The notes under the pieces: generated by a model | The model's input: the letters and a program-made list of their open reading frames with translations, nothing else | What the model was told of the DNA's origin: nothing | Database searches by the model: none | Part shown: positions 51,038-58,637 of the stretch, one piece after another | Layout: each line of letters starts with the position of its first letter | Numbering within the stretch: position 1 is the first letter of the stretch | Position numbers and translations under genes: made by a program | DNA from: a virus | Virus record (IMG/VR): IMGVR_UViG_3300021092_002038 | Location: 16,468-80,467 of that record | Length of the DNA: 64,000 nt | Direction: 5' to 3' (one strand)

Positions 51038-52687
51038 TTATTTTGAAAAAATCCACTTAGAGTGTCCACAATCCCAAATTCTATCGTAATTATTAAGTTG
51101 CATATTTTGCCATTCGGTTAAATTTTTATCAAATTTATTCAGTTTTTTATCAAGATTGTGTTTAACAAACCCGTATCTATGTAATCTATCTGGATTGCCA
51201 TATTTAATATAAAAATAATTAGGCGGCGTGTTTGATTCAAAAGAAAATCCTAACTTTTTATAAATATCTCCAATACTCCACCTTCTATCCGCGTATGATA
51301 TTATTTTCTTAGGATTGTAAGTCTTTATAAAATATTTAATAAGTTTACTAGCTCCACCTATTATCAGATTTTCTGAACAATATCTATACATTTCGTATTC
51401 ATCTTCTTTATGTTTGTTTCCTAGAATGACTCTGAGTTTTCCAAATGTCATAACCGATACAAGGTTTCCTTTAAAAATTAAAGCTAACCGTATCGATGAA
51501 TTGCATTTTCCCTGAAGATGGTGTGTTTCCAAAAACTGATCGCAATCTTTTGAATTAATCTCTTGGATTTCACAGTCTCTAGCATAAATCTTATTTTTTG
51601 CATTTTTACCTAAAATGTGAGATAGTCGAGTTTTGACCACGTTTTCTTTTTTAATCCACTCATCCTCAAATATGTGAATAAGTCTAATGTTCTTCTGAAG
51701 ACATTCTTCTGTTTTTTTTAAATGATACATTTTTGATTTTTTTCCTGCCAACTCACTGTGCCAATATGTTCCGTCAAATTCTATTGCAACGTTTTTAGCC
51801 GGAATGTATATATCAAGTTCACCCGAAATAATACCTCTTTGTTTTTTTTGTATTTCCACTTCGGCACCCATCAACGATTTGATATAATCGGATATTTCTT
51901 GTTCCATAATCGATGTTCCTCGAATGTATGGATTGCAAACCAAACATCTGGGAATATGTCCGCCGTCTATGTGATCTTCAAAAATTGCCTCACACTTATT
52001 ACATTTAAATTTATATAAATTTGATTTATCCGTCGTAACATACTCTTCGTTTTCAAAACAAACAGAAACATGTTCGTTTATTTTTGGATTGGATCTTAAC
52101 TTTTCCCATCGACGCAACCGATTTTTTTTAACCATTTTTAATTTTATAATATCAGAATTTACAGGTATTTTATTTCCGTATTTTTCTATATTGGTGTTGT
52201 GAATTTTAGATTTAATTGACTCACATTTAAAAACATTATCACATCCGTATTTTTTTCTAACCGTGTTTTTTACCTTTTCTTTGACCATCTTAGATTGTGA
52301 TGGATTTTCCGTTCCGTATTTTTTTAAATTTGAAATTTTTATTTTTTCTTTTACCACGTTTGATTGAAAAGAACACTCAACCCCAAAATTCTTTTTATTT
52401 GTAGTTTTAATCTTATCGATGACCTCCGATGATTTTGACGCATTATTTACGCCGTATCGTTCTAAACACGTTTTTTTTGCTTTTTCTGGATTAACATACG
52501 TCTCAGATCCATATTTTTTTAATTTTGTGCTCTTTATTTTATCAATACGATTTTTGTCATTCGCCGTCGCTTGAGAACTGCATTTAACACAACAAAATCT
52601 TTGCTTTCTTTTTATTAAAGATTCAAATTCGTTATTACATACTTCACAATTTTTTACTATATAATATGTATTTTTTAATTTTATCAT
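51038..52687 (-). CDS. Hef-like homing endonuclease 1 (Vsr-like nuclease, GNAT-like C-terminus)
   Basis: A 549-residue homing endonuclease. Order: Cys4 finger (Cys14, 17, 33, 36), five to six repeats of the form KYGVxN-x-SKS-x-V-x-K-IK (about 55-190), a second Cys4 finger (FKCNKC near 227-232 and CLVC near 248-251), a nuclease core MEQEISDYIK ... GELDIYIP ... AIEFDGTYWHSE (261-312; Glu263, Asp292, Glu303, Asp305, His310, Vsr-like), and a C-terminal domain (about 370-500) with SIRLALIFKGNLVSVMTFG, MYRYCSENLIIGGASKLIKYF and IISYADRRWS-x-GD-x-YKKLGF, resembling Mom-like GNAT folds. Active site intact. Inserted between tube and gp26-like genes. Confidence 0.8.
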   Translation of the reverse strand: MIKLKNTYYIVKNCEVCNNEFESLIKRKQRFCCVKCSSQATANDKNRIDKIKSTKLKKYGSETYVNPEKAKKTCLERYGVNNASKSSEVIDKIKTTNKKNFGVECSFQSNVVKEKIKISNLKKYGTENPSQSKMVKEKVKNTVRKKYGCDNVFKCESIKSKIHNTNIEKYGNKIPVNSDIIKLKMVKKNRLRRWEKLRSNPKINEHVSVCFENEEYVTTDKSNLYKFKCNKCEAIFEDHIDGGHIPRCLVCNPYIRGTSIMEQEISDYIKSLMGAEVEIQKKQRGIISGELDIYIPAKNVAIEFDGTYWHSELAGKKSKMYHLKKTEECLQKNIRLIHIFEDEWIKKENVVKTRLSHILGKNAKNKIYARDCEIQEINSKDCDQFLETHHLQGKCNSSIRLALIFKGNLVSVMTFGKLRVILGNKHKEDEYEMYRYCSENLIIGGASKLIKYFIKTYNPKKIISYADRRWSIGDIYKKLGFSFESNTPPNYFYIKYGNPDRLHRYGFVKHNLDKKLNKFDKNLTEWQNMQLNNYDRIWDCGHSKWIFSK

Positions 52688-52746
52688 GCGTCTCCACCTG
52701 TCATTCTAACTTGAAATACATATAATTCAATCCATTAAAAAATAAA

Positions 52747-52774
52747 AAAGTTCGCCGGTTTAGTGGCGAACTTT
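52747..52774 (-). terminator. Terminator after the tail tube gene
   Basis: A 10-bp stem (AAAGTTCGCC with GGCGAACTTT, loop of eight) followed on the minus strand by a T-rich run (TTTTTTATT). 24 bases after the tube stop; it separates tube from the homing endonuclease. Confidence 0.85.
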
Positions 52775-52797
52775 CTTTGATATCCTTTAAACAATTT

Positions 52798-53292
52798 TTA
52801 GAATTGGAGGATACAGTAATCCATACTGAGAGTTATGGTGATTCCTATATGCTCGCCGTCGTTACTCCAATCAAGCGTACCGAAGTTGGTTGTACCTGTG
52901 ATAAATGCTCCTTTAAGAGTCCACTCTTCCACTTTATCTCCAACAGGTCCTAGAACGTTAATTGTGACATCTTTTTTGTAAAAATCACTATATCCGTCTC
53001 GACCAGTCACTGATTCGTGGTGTAAACGAATCCATTCCATGACTGCTTGTGCGCCGGACGGAACAATTGGATCATACAATTCTATTGTCACATCTTCCCA
53101 TTTGCTCTTTCCACGATATTTTCTTTGAATGTTGATGTGGTTTAATTCTTTTACAGCTGCGTTAATTTTGGGTCGATCTGTTTTCTTGATTAGGAAGGAC
53201 GGAATTCCATCAAGATACATGATAAAGCGATTTTGAACTTTAGGTTCGAAAGCTGTGAAAAAGATTTCATTGGATTGTAATAAGTCTGCCAT
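52798..53292 (-). CDS. Tail tube protein (gp19-like)
   Basis: A 164-residue protein; T4 gp19 is 163. FFTAFEPKVQNRFIMYLDGIPSFLIKKTDRP at the start (shortened: residues 11-41), then EDVTIELYDPIVPSGAQAV (62-80), VLGPVGDKVEEWTLKGAFI and FGTLDWSNDGEHIGITITLSMDYC near the end are the typical tube pattern. It polymerises to the inner tail tube around the tape measure. A good ribosome binding site (AAGGA) and a TATTTATA box 49 bases upstream suggest high late expression. Confidence 0.88.
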   Translation of the reverse strand: MADLLQSNEIFFTAFEPKVQNRFIMYLDGIPSFLIKKTDRPKINAAVKELNHINIQRKYRGKSKWEDVTIELYDPIVPSGAQAVMEWIRLHHESVTGRDGYSDFYKKDVTINVLGPVGDKVEEWTLKGAFITGTTNFGTLDWSNDGEHIGITITLSMDYCILQF

Positions 53293-53341
53293 AATTTAAA
53301 ATTCCTTATTTTGATGTTTTGATGTTATATTCATCGTTGAG

Positions 53342-53349
53342 TATAAATA
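53342..53349 (-). promoter_or_regulatory. TATTTATA box with 49-base leader (tube gene)
   Basis: On the coding strand; the leader holds the AAGGA ribosome binding site. Same distance as at sheath (53) and the 228-residue gene (48). Confidence 0.45.
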
Positions 53350-53429
53350 ATAAAAAAAACAAAAAAAATGATTTTAATTTTTACTTTAATAATTATATTT
53401 ACAGCTTTCGAACTAAAAGGTAATATTTT

Positions 53430-54989
53430 ATGGGTAGACGTAGAAAGAATCCGATTAACGTGACAAAACAATGTCCAACATGTGGCGTTAATTTTTTAAT
53501 TAAATATTCAAAACAACATCAAGTTTATTGTAGTCGAGCTTGTTCACAGAAATCTCCATCGGTTATAGCAAAAATGAAATGTAGTCAAAAAGAAACGTTT
53601 ATTGAAAAATATGGAGTAGAACACCCTATGTTGACCGATGCTACAAAATTAAATTTTAAAAAATCGATGTTGAGTAAATATGGTGTTGATCATCCAAGTC
53701 ATATGGATGGACACAGGGAAAAGGTTAAGTTAACATTGAAAAACAGATACGGTGCTGAAAATTATAACAATCTTAAACAAATGGAAAAAACCATGTTTGA
53801 CAGATATGGGGTTGTGAACTATAGAAAAACTTCAGCTTGTTCGGACAAAATAAAACAAACGTGTTTGAAAAAATATGGTGTGGAACATGCCTCTCAAAGA
53901 GAAGAGCTAAGGCATAAACATCGCTCGAATATGTTTATTAAATTTAAAAATTTGCCAGAATTTGAGAATTTTACACCTCTGTTTAGTTTAAATGATCTAC
54001 AGGGAATGTCTTCTGAAATTATTAGATACAAATTTAAATGTAACCGATGCGATTCTCTTGATTTTTACAAACTTATAGATGGAAGTAAACCTTTATGTAA
54101 AAAATGTGATAAAGATATTTTATTTAAAAACCAAAACGAATTGTGTTTGTTTTTAAAAGATATTTTAGAAAAAGATGAAACGATTATTGTTGATGATCTA
54201 ACTATACTATATCCTCAAGAAGTAGATTTATATATTCCATCGAAAAAAATTGTAGTCGATCTTGTGGATTTGCAATCTCACAGCGAATTGGTTGGCGGTA
54301 AAAATAAAACATATCATTTGTTAAAAACCAAAAAATGTCTGAGAAAAGAAGTTGAGTGTGTTCAGATTTTTGAAAATGAATGGAATGATAAAAAAGAAAT
54401 AGTGAAATCAATTTTAAAAAATAAATTTAAAAAATGTGATAATAAATTTTATGCTCGTAACTGCACTGTAAAAATTCTTAACAAAGAAGAATGTAAAAAT
54501 TTTTTAAACGAAAATCATATTCAGGGAAACGATAAGTCTTTTTTTAAAATTGGTTTGTTTCATAACAATATGTTGGTGTCGGCAATGACATTTTGTAAAA
54601 GTAGATATAATAAAAATTACGAATACGAACTTAGTCGTTATTGTAACAAATTGTATTCAAACGTTGTCGGTGGAGCGGAAAAGTTATTTTCTTTCTTTTT
54701 AAAAAAATACAATCCCAAAAACATTATTACTTACAGTGATCGTCGATTTTTTTCCGGCGAAGTATATCTTAAATTAAAATTTAATTTTACACATAACACC
54801 TCTCCCAATTATTTTTATATATCGGATAATTATAAAACTTTATTAGGAAGAATTAGCTTTCAGAAACATAAATTGAAAAAATTGTTGTCTTTGTATGAAG
54901 AAAATCTTAGTGAGTGGGAAAACATGAAAAACAACGGATATGATAGAATTTGGGATTGTGGCCACTCGACCTGGGTTTATACCGCTTAA
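53430..54989 (+). CDS. Hef-like homing endonuclease 2, nuclease motif degenerate
   Basis: A 519-residue plus-strand relative of the two other large homing endonucleases: Cys4 finger (CPTCGVNF near 15-22, CSRAC near 36-40), six KYGV repeats (about 60-160), second finger (FKCNRC, CKKC near 205-230), nuclease region EVDLYIPSKKIVVDLVDLQSHSE (268-290), and the GNAT-like C-terminus with IITYSDRRFFSG. In the nuclease region the FDGTYWHSE of the relatives reads LVDLQSHSE: the Glu is Asp, the Asp is lost and Gly/Trp are replaced, so cleavage is probably lost while DNA binding may remain. Ribosome binding site AAAAGG before the ATG. Confidence 0.75.
   Translation: MGRRRKNPINVTKQCPTCGVNFLIKYSKQHQVYCSRACSQKSPSVIAKMKCSQKETFIEKYGVEHPMLTDATKLNFKKSMLSKYGVDHPSHMDGHREKVKLTLKNRYGAENYNNLKQMEKTMFDRYGVVNYRKTSACSDKIKQTCLKKYGVEHASQREELRHKHRSNMFIKFKNLPEFENFTPLFSLNDLQGMSSEIIRYKFKCNRCDSLDFYKLIDGSKPLCKKCDKDILFKNQNELCLFLKDILEKDETIIVDDLTILYPQEVDLYIPSKKIVVDLVDLQSHSELVGGKNKTYHLLKTKKCLRKEVECVQIFENEWNDKKEIVKSILKNKFKKCDNKFYARNCTVKILNKEECKNFLNENHIQGNDKSFFKIGLFHNNMLVSAMTFCKSRYNKNYEYELSRYCNKLYSNVVGGAEKLFSFFLKKYNPKNIITYSDRRFFSGEVYLKLKFNFTHNTSPNYFYISDNYKTLLGRISFQKHKLKKLLSLYEENLSEWENMKNNGYDRIWDCGHSTWVYTA
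54915..54961. repeat. 47-bp perfect inverted repeat, left copy
   Basis: Inside the 3' end of homing endonuclease 2. Identical, in opposite orientation, to 56610-56656 in homing endonuclease 3; 1.6 kb lie between. The last 20 bases are also found in endonuclease 1 (near 51067-51086). Confidence 0.95.
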
Positions 54990-55678
54990 TTTTTTTCAAA
55001 AATACTCACCGAATGATCGTATACATCTTTTTTTAAATCTCTTATTCTTTTTATATATCCTTTAGATCTTAAAAGTTTAAACACAACATTTTCTACGCTC
55101 ATTTCTCCAGACGAATCTAATCCAGTTTGCCTCATTTTATATAAGTCATTAATCAGCGTATTCAACTTATCTACTGTGGTAGGTTCTTCTGTAAATCTAT
55201 TTATTTTATAAACGTAATCATTATATTTACTCTTGACCATTTCTTTATCTATTATCACCTTTTGTTTTTTCGGCTTAACAATCCAATATCCTTTCATTAA
55301 AGAATAAATTCCAGTCGCATGTGTTTTATGATTTACGTCTTGAATATAACCTTCGACGTTATAACCTTTAATAGTAATGTCATGTTCGTAATTCCACTTT
55401 GATTTTAAAGCGTTTAAATAATTCTGCGCTTCTTTTTGATCGACTCCTAGTTCGTTAATATCAATAACCAAATGAATATCTATATCACTTGTAGTCGTCC
55501 AGTTATAGTTTGCAGAACTTCCTAATAATAATACATCTTTAAGAGCGGGCTTTATTTTTATTTCTGCATAAAAATCAGAAGCGATTTTTAAAAGCTTTGC
55601 AGAAATTTCAGGCTTGATGTTTTCATCAGACTGCCATATGGCAGGATTTAAAGTGGATTGATATAATCGATCAAACAT
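54986..55678 (-). CDS. Nucleotidyltransferase of the polymerase-beta superfamily
   Basis: About 230 residues from the ATG at 55678, which overlaps the end of the HAD gene by ATGTTTGA; the frame is open 45 codons further but that part lies inside the HAD gene. LLGSSANYNWTTTSDIDIHLVID (about residues 50-72 of this form) has the GS-x(9-11)-D-x-D signature with two metal-binding Asp. Further parts are helical. The family includes tRNA and antibiotic nucleotidyltransferases, so substrate is open. Coupled to a HAD phosphatase, it could be an end-repair or nucleotide-processing pair. Its end overlaps homing endonuclease 2 by four bases. Confidence 0.6.
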   Translation of the reverse strand: MFDRLYQSTLNPAIWQSDENIKPEISAKLLKIASDFYAEIKIKPALKDVLLLGSSANYNWTTTSDIDIHLVIDINELGVDQKEAQNYLNALKSKWNYEHDITIKGYNVEGYIQDVNHKTHATGIYSLMKGYWIVKPKKQKVIIDKEMVKSKYNDYVYKINRFTEEPTTVDKLNTLINDLYKMRQTGLDSSGEMSVENVVFKLLRSKGYIKRIRDLKKDVYDHSVSIFEKN

Positions 55679-56213
55679 ATCTGTAAAGTTCTTTAATAAT
55701 CCTTTCGGCGTTAATGCGTTCAAGATCACCAATTGTTCTATTAGCATTAAAATGCTGAATTCCGATTCCTCCTTTAGCTCTCCAAGAATCGATATTATTC
55801 TTGTAGTCGTCAACTAATATTTTTCCAGGCCCCGCATATTTCTGTTTATCCTGCGCTGATCCAACAATAATAATATCCGAAGCATCAATTTGCGATGTAA
55901 AATTATATTTTTTAAGCCACAATCTTTTTCCTTCATCTGCATAAATACTTCCGTTTTTCTCACTTGAACTGCTTAAAATTCCAACGCGAACAAAGTTTTT
56001 AAATACAAAACTTTTAAGATCTTCCATGTCTTTCATCGGAGTCATGTTTTCCCAAAATTCCACTCCCGCGTCATTTATAAACTTCCACAACGATTGCGAT
56101 CCTTTGGTTTTTTCATATTCAGCAACATCAACTCCTGATTTAATTTTAAATTCAAGATGAAAATCGCATAATACGCCATCCATATCAAGGTATATTATTT
56201 CAATATCAGTCAT
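55671..56213 (-). CDS. HAD-family phosphatase (5'-nucleotidase type)
   Basis: About 180 residues from the ATG at 56213; the frame is open further upstream, but that ATG has TATTTATT 10 bases before it and gives a normal HAD N-terminus. IIYLDMDGVLCDF (motif I, Asp nucleophile and acid/base Asp at 8 and 10), ILSSSSE (motif II Ser), KQKYAGPGKILVDDYKNNID (motif III/IV with DD). The DMDGVLCDF form points to the 5'(3')-deoxyribonucleotidase or polynucleotide 3'-phosphatase side. Overlaps the nucleotidyltransferase start. Confidence 0.75.
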   Translation of the reverse strand: MTDIEIIYLDMDGVLCDFHLEFKIKSGVDVAEYEKTKGSQSLWKFINDAGVEFWENMTPMKDMEDLKSFVFKNFVRVGILSSSSEKNGSIYADEGKRLWLKKYNFTSQIDASDIIIVGSAQDKQKYAGPGKILVDDYKNNIDSWRAKGGIGIQHFNANRTIGDLERINAERIIKELYRYV

Positions 56214-56350
56214 ATCGTTGTATAATAAATATCCATTTAAAATATAAATAGTTGACTTTGTTTTATAAAAAACTATATGTACAACATGCTGTTGCAAGCA
56301 AAACAAGCACAATAACTAAAATAAGTAAAACAAGTACAATATAATTAAAA
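56214..56350. other. 137-base AT-rich gap
   Basis: Between the HAD gene and the 60-residue gene. It holds TATTTATT near 56224-56231 (minus strand) and a short AAGTACTT palindrome near 56353. No gene seen. Confidence 0.4.
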
Positions 56351-56533
56351 TTAAGTACTTAAGGAAAATAAAATATCAAAATTGTCAAAGGTGTATTTTT
56401 TATGTAATAGTTGTTCGATCGAATTCTCTCCGTTCCAACCGTCACTCCAGGGTTGACCGTATTCAGGACCGGCTAATACATGTTCAATGTTGTTATCGTC
56501 GTACTCAACGAAAATCTTAGTATCGATTTTCAT
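56351..56533 (-). CDS. Small hypothetical protein
   Basis: A 60-residue acidic protein (DTKIFVEYDDNNIEHVLAG, then PEYGQPWSDGW) with no family. TATTTATA lies exactly 4 bases before the ATG, as at the tape measure and other late genes, which supports it as a real late gene. Confidence 0.5.
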   Translation of the reverse strand: MKIDTKIFVEYDDNNIEHVLAGPEYGQPWSDGWNGENSIEQLLHKKYTFDNFDILFSLST

Positions 56534-56537
56534 ATAC

Positions 56538-56545
56538 TATAAATA
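56538..56545 (-). promoter_or_regulatory. TATTTATA box, 4 bases before start
   Basis: TATTTATA-GTAT-ATG on the coding strand before the 60-residue gene. Confidence 0.45.
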
Positions 56546-56580
56546 TCAAAATATAATAAATAATTTATTTTTTTTAATAA

Positions 56581-58515
56581 TTATTTTTTCCACTCGTATT
56601 TTAAATGTCCACAATCCCAAATTCTATCATATCCGTTGTTTTTCATGTTTTCCCATTCGCTTAAGTTTTCATCGAAAATTTTAAGCTTATCTTTTAGAAC
56701 ATTTTTTCTAAAATTAAATCTGTGATACAATTTTAACGCATTGCTTTTATAGAAATACCAATAGTTAGGAGACGTTATACTTGACAAATCAAACCCCAAT
56801 TTTTTATAAAACGCTTCTCCTGATTTACTATATCGCCTATCCGCATAGCTTATTACGGATTCAGGATTATAATTTTTAACAAAATATGAAAACATCCTTC
56901 CAGCCGCCCCAATCACGGTCTGAGACATGCAAAATCGATACAGTTCATATTCATCATCTGCGGTATTAGTGGAATTTCCTAAAGCGACACGTTTATTACC
57001 AAAGGTCATTACTGATACAAGTTTATCATTATAGAATAATCCTAATTTAATTGAGGATTTATCAGGCCCCTGCAAATGATTTAATGTTAAAAAACGAGAA
57101 GCGATATTTGAGCCGACAACACGAACCTCGCAATCTCTAGCATAGATTTTTTCTGCGTTATTTAACCCTAAAATATGAGTCAACCTACGTTTAACAATAT
57201 CTTGGTTATTCATCCACTCATTTTCAAATATATGAATCAGTCTCACGCCGACCACCTCACATTTTTCAGTCTTGTTCAGATGATAATTTTTATCTTTACC
57301 ACAAGACTCTCCATGCCAATAAATTCCATCAAGTTCTATTGCCAATTTCTTCTCTGGAATGTAAACATCCAACTCAAGTGGATTTATTACAGTTCTGTCA
57401 TCCTTAACAATTAAACACTCATTTCCTAATTTAGATTTAATAAAATCTACCAACTCTAACTGAATTCCACTTTTCGTTGGATACGGTTCGCACGATAAAC
57501 ATCTCGGATCTTTTCCATTTGATATAATGTCACTAAATACATCATTACATTTTTTACATTTAAACTTATAAGGAATTCCTACTCCGCCAACTTTATTTCC
57601 CAAATACTCTGATTCCGAAAACATCGGAACGAACTTATCTTCTATCTTTTTAAATAACCTCTCTAAATATTTTTTATTTTTTTCATTTTTAGAACGACGA
57701 GAAACATCCGAATTCTTCATCGCATTTTCAACTCCATATCTATCTCGCATGGTTTTTAAAAACCCATCCGTTCCAAATCCTATTTTTCCAGATTTCAAAT
57801 TCTTCTTTGTAGAAATCGAAACATTTGGAGAATAGGGCAATCCATATTTCTCAATTAAAGTGGTCCGAGCTTTGGGTCTATTATTATAATTCTCATCGCC
57901 ATACTTTTCTAGTTTAGTCTTTTTAACTTTATCTATATTCACATAATTTTCATCACCATATTTATCAATCTTTGTATTTTTTACCTTATTTATATTTACA
58001 TAATTCTCATCTCCATACTTCTCAAGTTTGGTTTTCTTGGATTTAAAAACAAAATCCGACAGTTTGGAAGCATGATCAACTCCATATTTTTTTAACATTG
58101 TATTTCTCAATGTATTCATTCTTTTTTCATTTACATCTTTACTAGAATTCAATGTTAATAAACAACCCTTAGAACATGTAATCTTTTTCCTTTTCTTATA
58201 AACATCAAACTCCTTATTACACACAACACAATTTCGAGTCTCGTGACTGTTTTTATGTTTAGAGTCGCCCACACATTTATAAGAACACCGATTTCTGTAA
58301 CCCTTGTAAATTCCATCAAATTTACATTTTTTCCCACACGACTCACATCGACCAACATTTTCCCCATTCAAAAAATGATAAAGCTTTTGGCCAAATGATT
58401 CAAAATCATACATACCATCGATGTCACGATAAAAATCTGGATGCATTCTTTTAAGTTGAATAGAATAATTTTCACGATTTTTTTCCAAAAACAAATTCAA
58501 TTCTTCAATAGTCAT
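56581..58515 (-). CDS. Hef-like homing endonuclease 3 (Vsr-like nuclease, GNAT-like C-terminus)
   Basis: A 644-residue protein, longest of the three. An N-terminal part (1-60) and two Cys4 fingers (CESCGKKCKF, CVVCNKEF near 55-105), then about eight KYGDENYVN-type repeats (about 140-270), a further finger (FKCKKC, CLSCEP near 330-360), the nuclease core ELDVYIPEKKLAIELDGIYWHGE (about 400-425, all key acids present) and the GNAT-like C-terminus with LYRFCMSQTVIGAAGRMF and VISYADRRYSKSGEAFYKKLGF. It sits after the sheath gene and terminator. Probably active. Confidence 0.8.
   Translation of the reverse strand: MTIEELNLFLEKNRENYSIQLKRMHPDFYRDIDGMYDFESFGQKLYHFLNGENVGRCESCGKKCKFDGIYKGYRNRCSYKCVGDSKHKNSHETRNCVVCNKEFDVYKKRKKITCSKGCLLTLNSSKDVNEKRMNTLRNTMLKKYGVDHASKLSDFVFKSKKTKLEKYGDENYVNINKVKNTKIDKYGDENYVNIDKVKKTKLEKYGDENYNNRPKARTTLIEKYGLPYSPNVSISTKKNLKSGKIGFGTDGFLKTMRDRYGVENAMKNSDVSRRSKNEKNKKYLERLFKKIEDKFVPMFSESEYLGNKVGGVGIPYKFKCKKCNDVFSDIISNGKDPRCLSCEPYPTKSGIQLELVDFIKSKLGNECLIVKDDRTVINPLELDVYIPEKKLAIELDGIYWHGESCGKDKNYHLNKTEKCEVVGVRLIHIFENEWMNNQDIVKRRLTHILGLNNAEKIYARDCEVRVVGSNIASRFLTLNHLQGPDKSSIKLGLFYNDKLVSVMTFGNKRVALGNSTNTADDEYELYRFCMSQTVIGAAGRMFSYFVKNYNPESVISYADRRYSKSGEAFYKKLGFDLSSITSPNYWYFYKSNALKLYHRFNFRKNVLKDKLKIFDENLSEWENMKNNGYDRIWDCGHLKYEWKK
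56610..56656. repeat. 47-bp perfect inverted repeat, right copy
   Basis: Inverted partner of 54915-54961, in the 3' end of homing endonuclease 3. Confidence 0.95.
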
Positions 58516-58585
58516 ATGGATAAGTATATCTGCAACCGACTAAAACTACAATATTTATGTAGTTATAATTTAATAAATCTAAATA

Positions 58586-58620
58586 AAAAAATTGGCAACT
58601 TGTTTAGTCGCCAATTTTTT
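58586..58620 (-). terminator. Terminator after the tail sheath gene
   Basis: An 11-bp stem (AAAAAATTGGC with GCCAATTTTTT, loop of 13) followed by T-rich sequence on the minus strand, 17 bases after the sheath stop. Confidence 0.85.
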
Positions 58621-58637
58621 CGAATGGAATTTAAATA

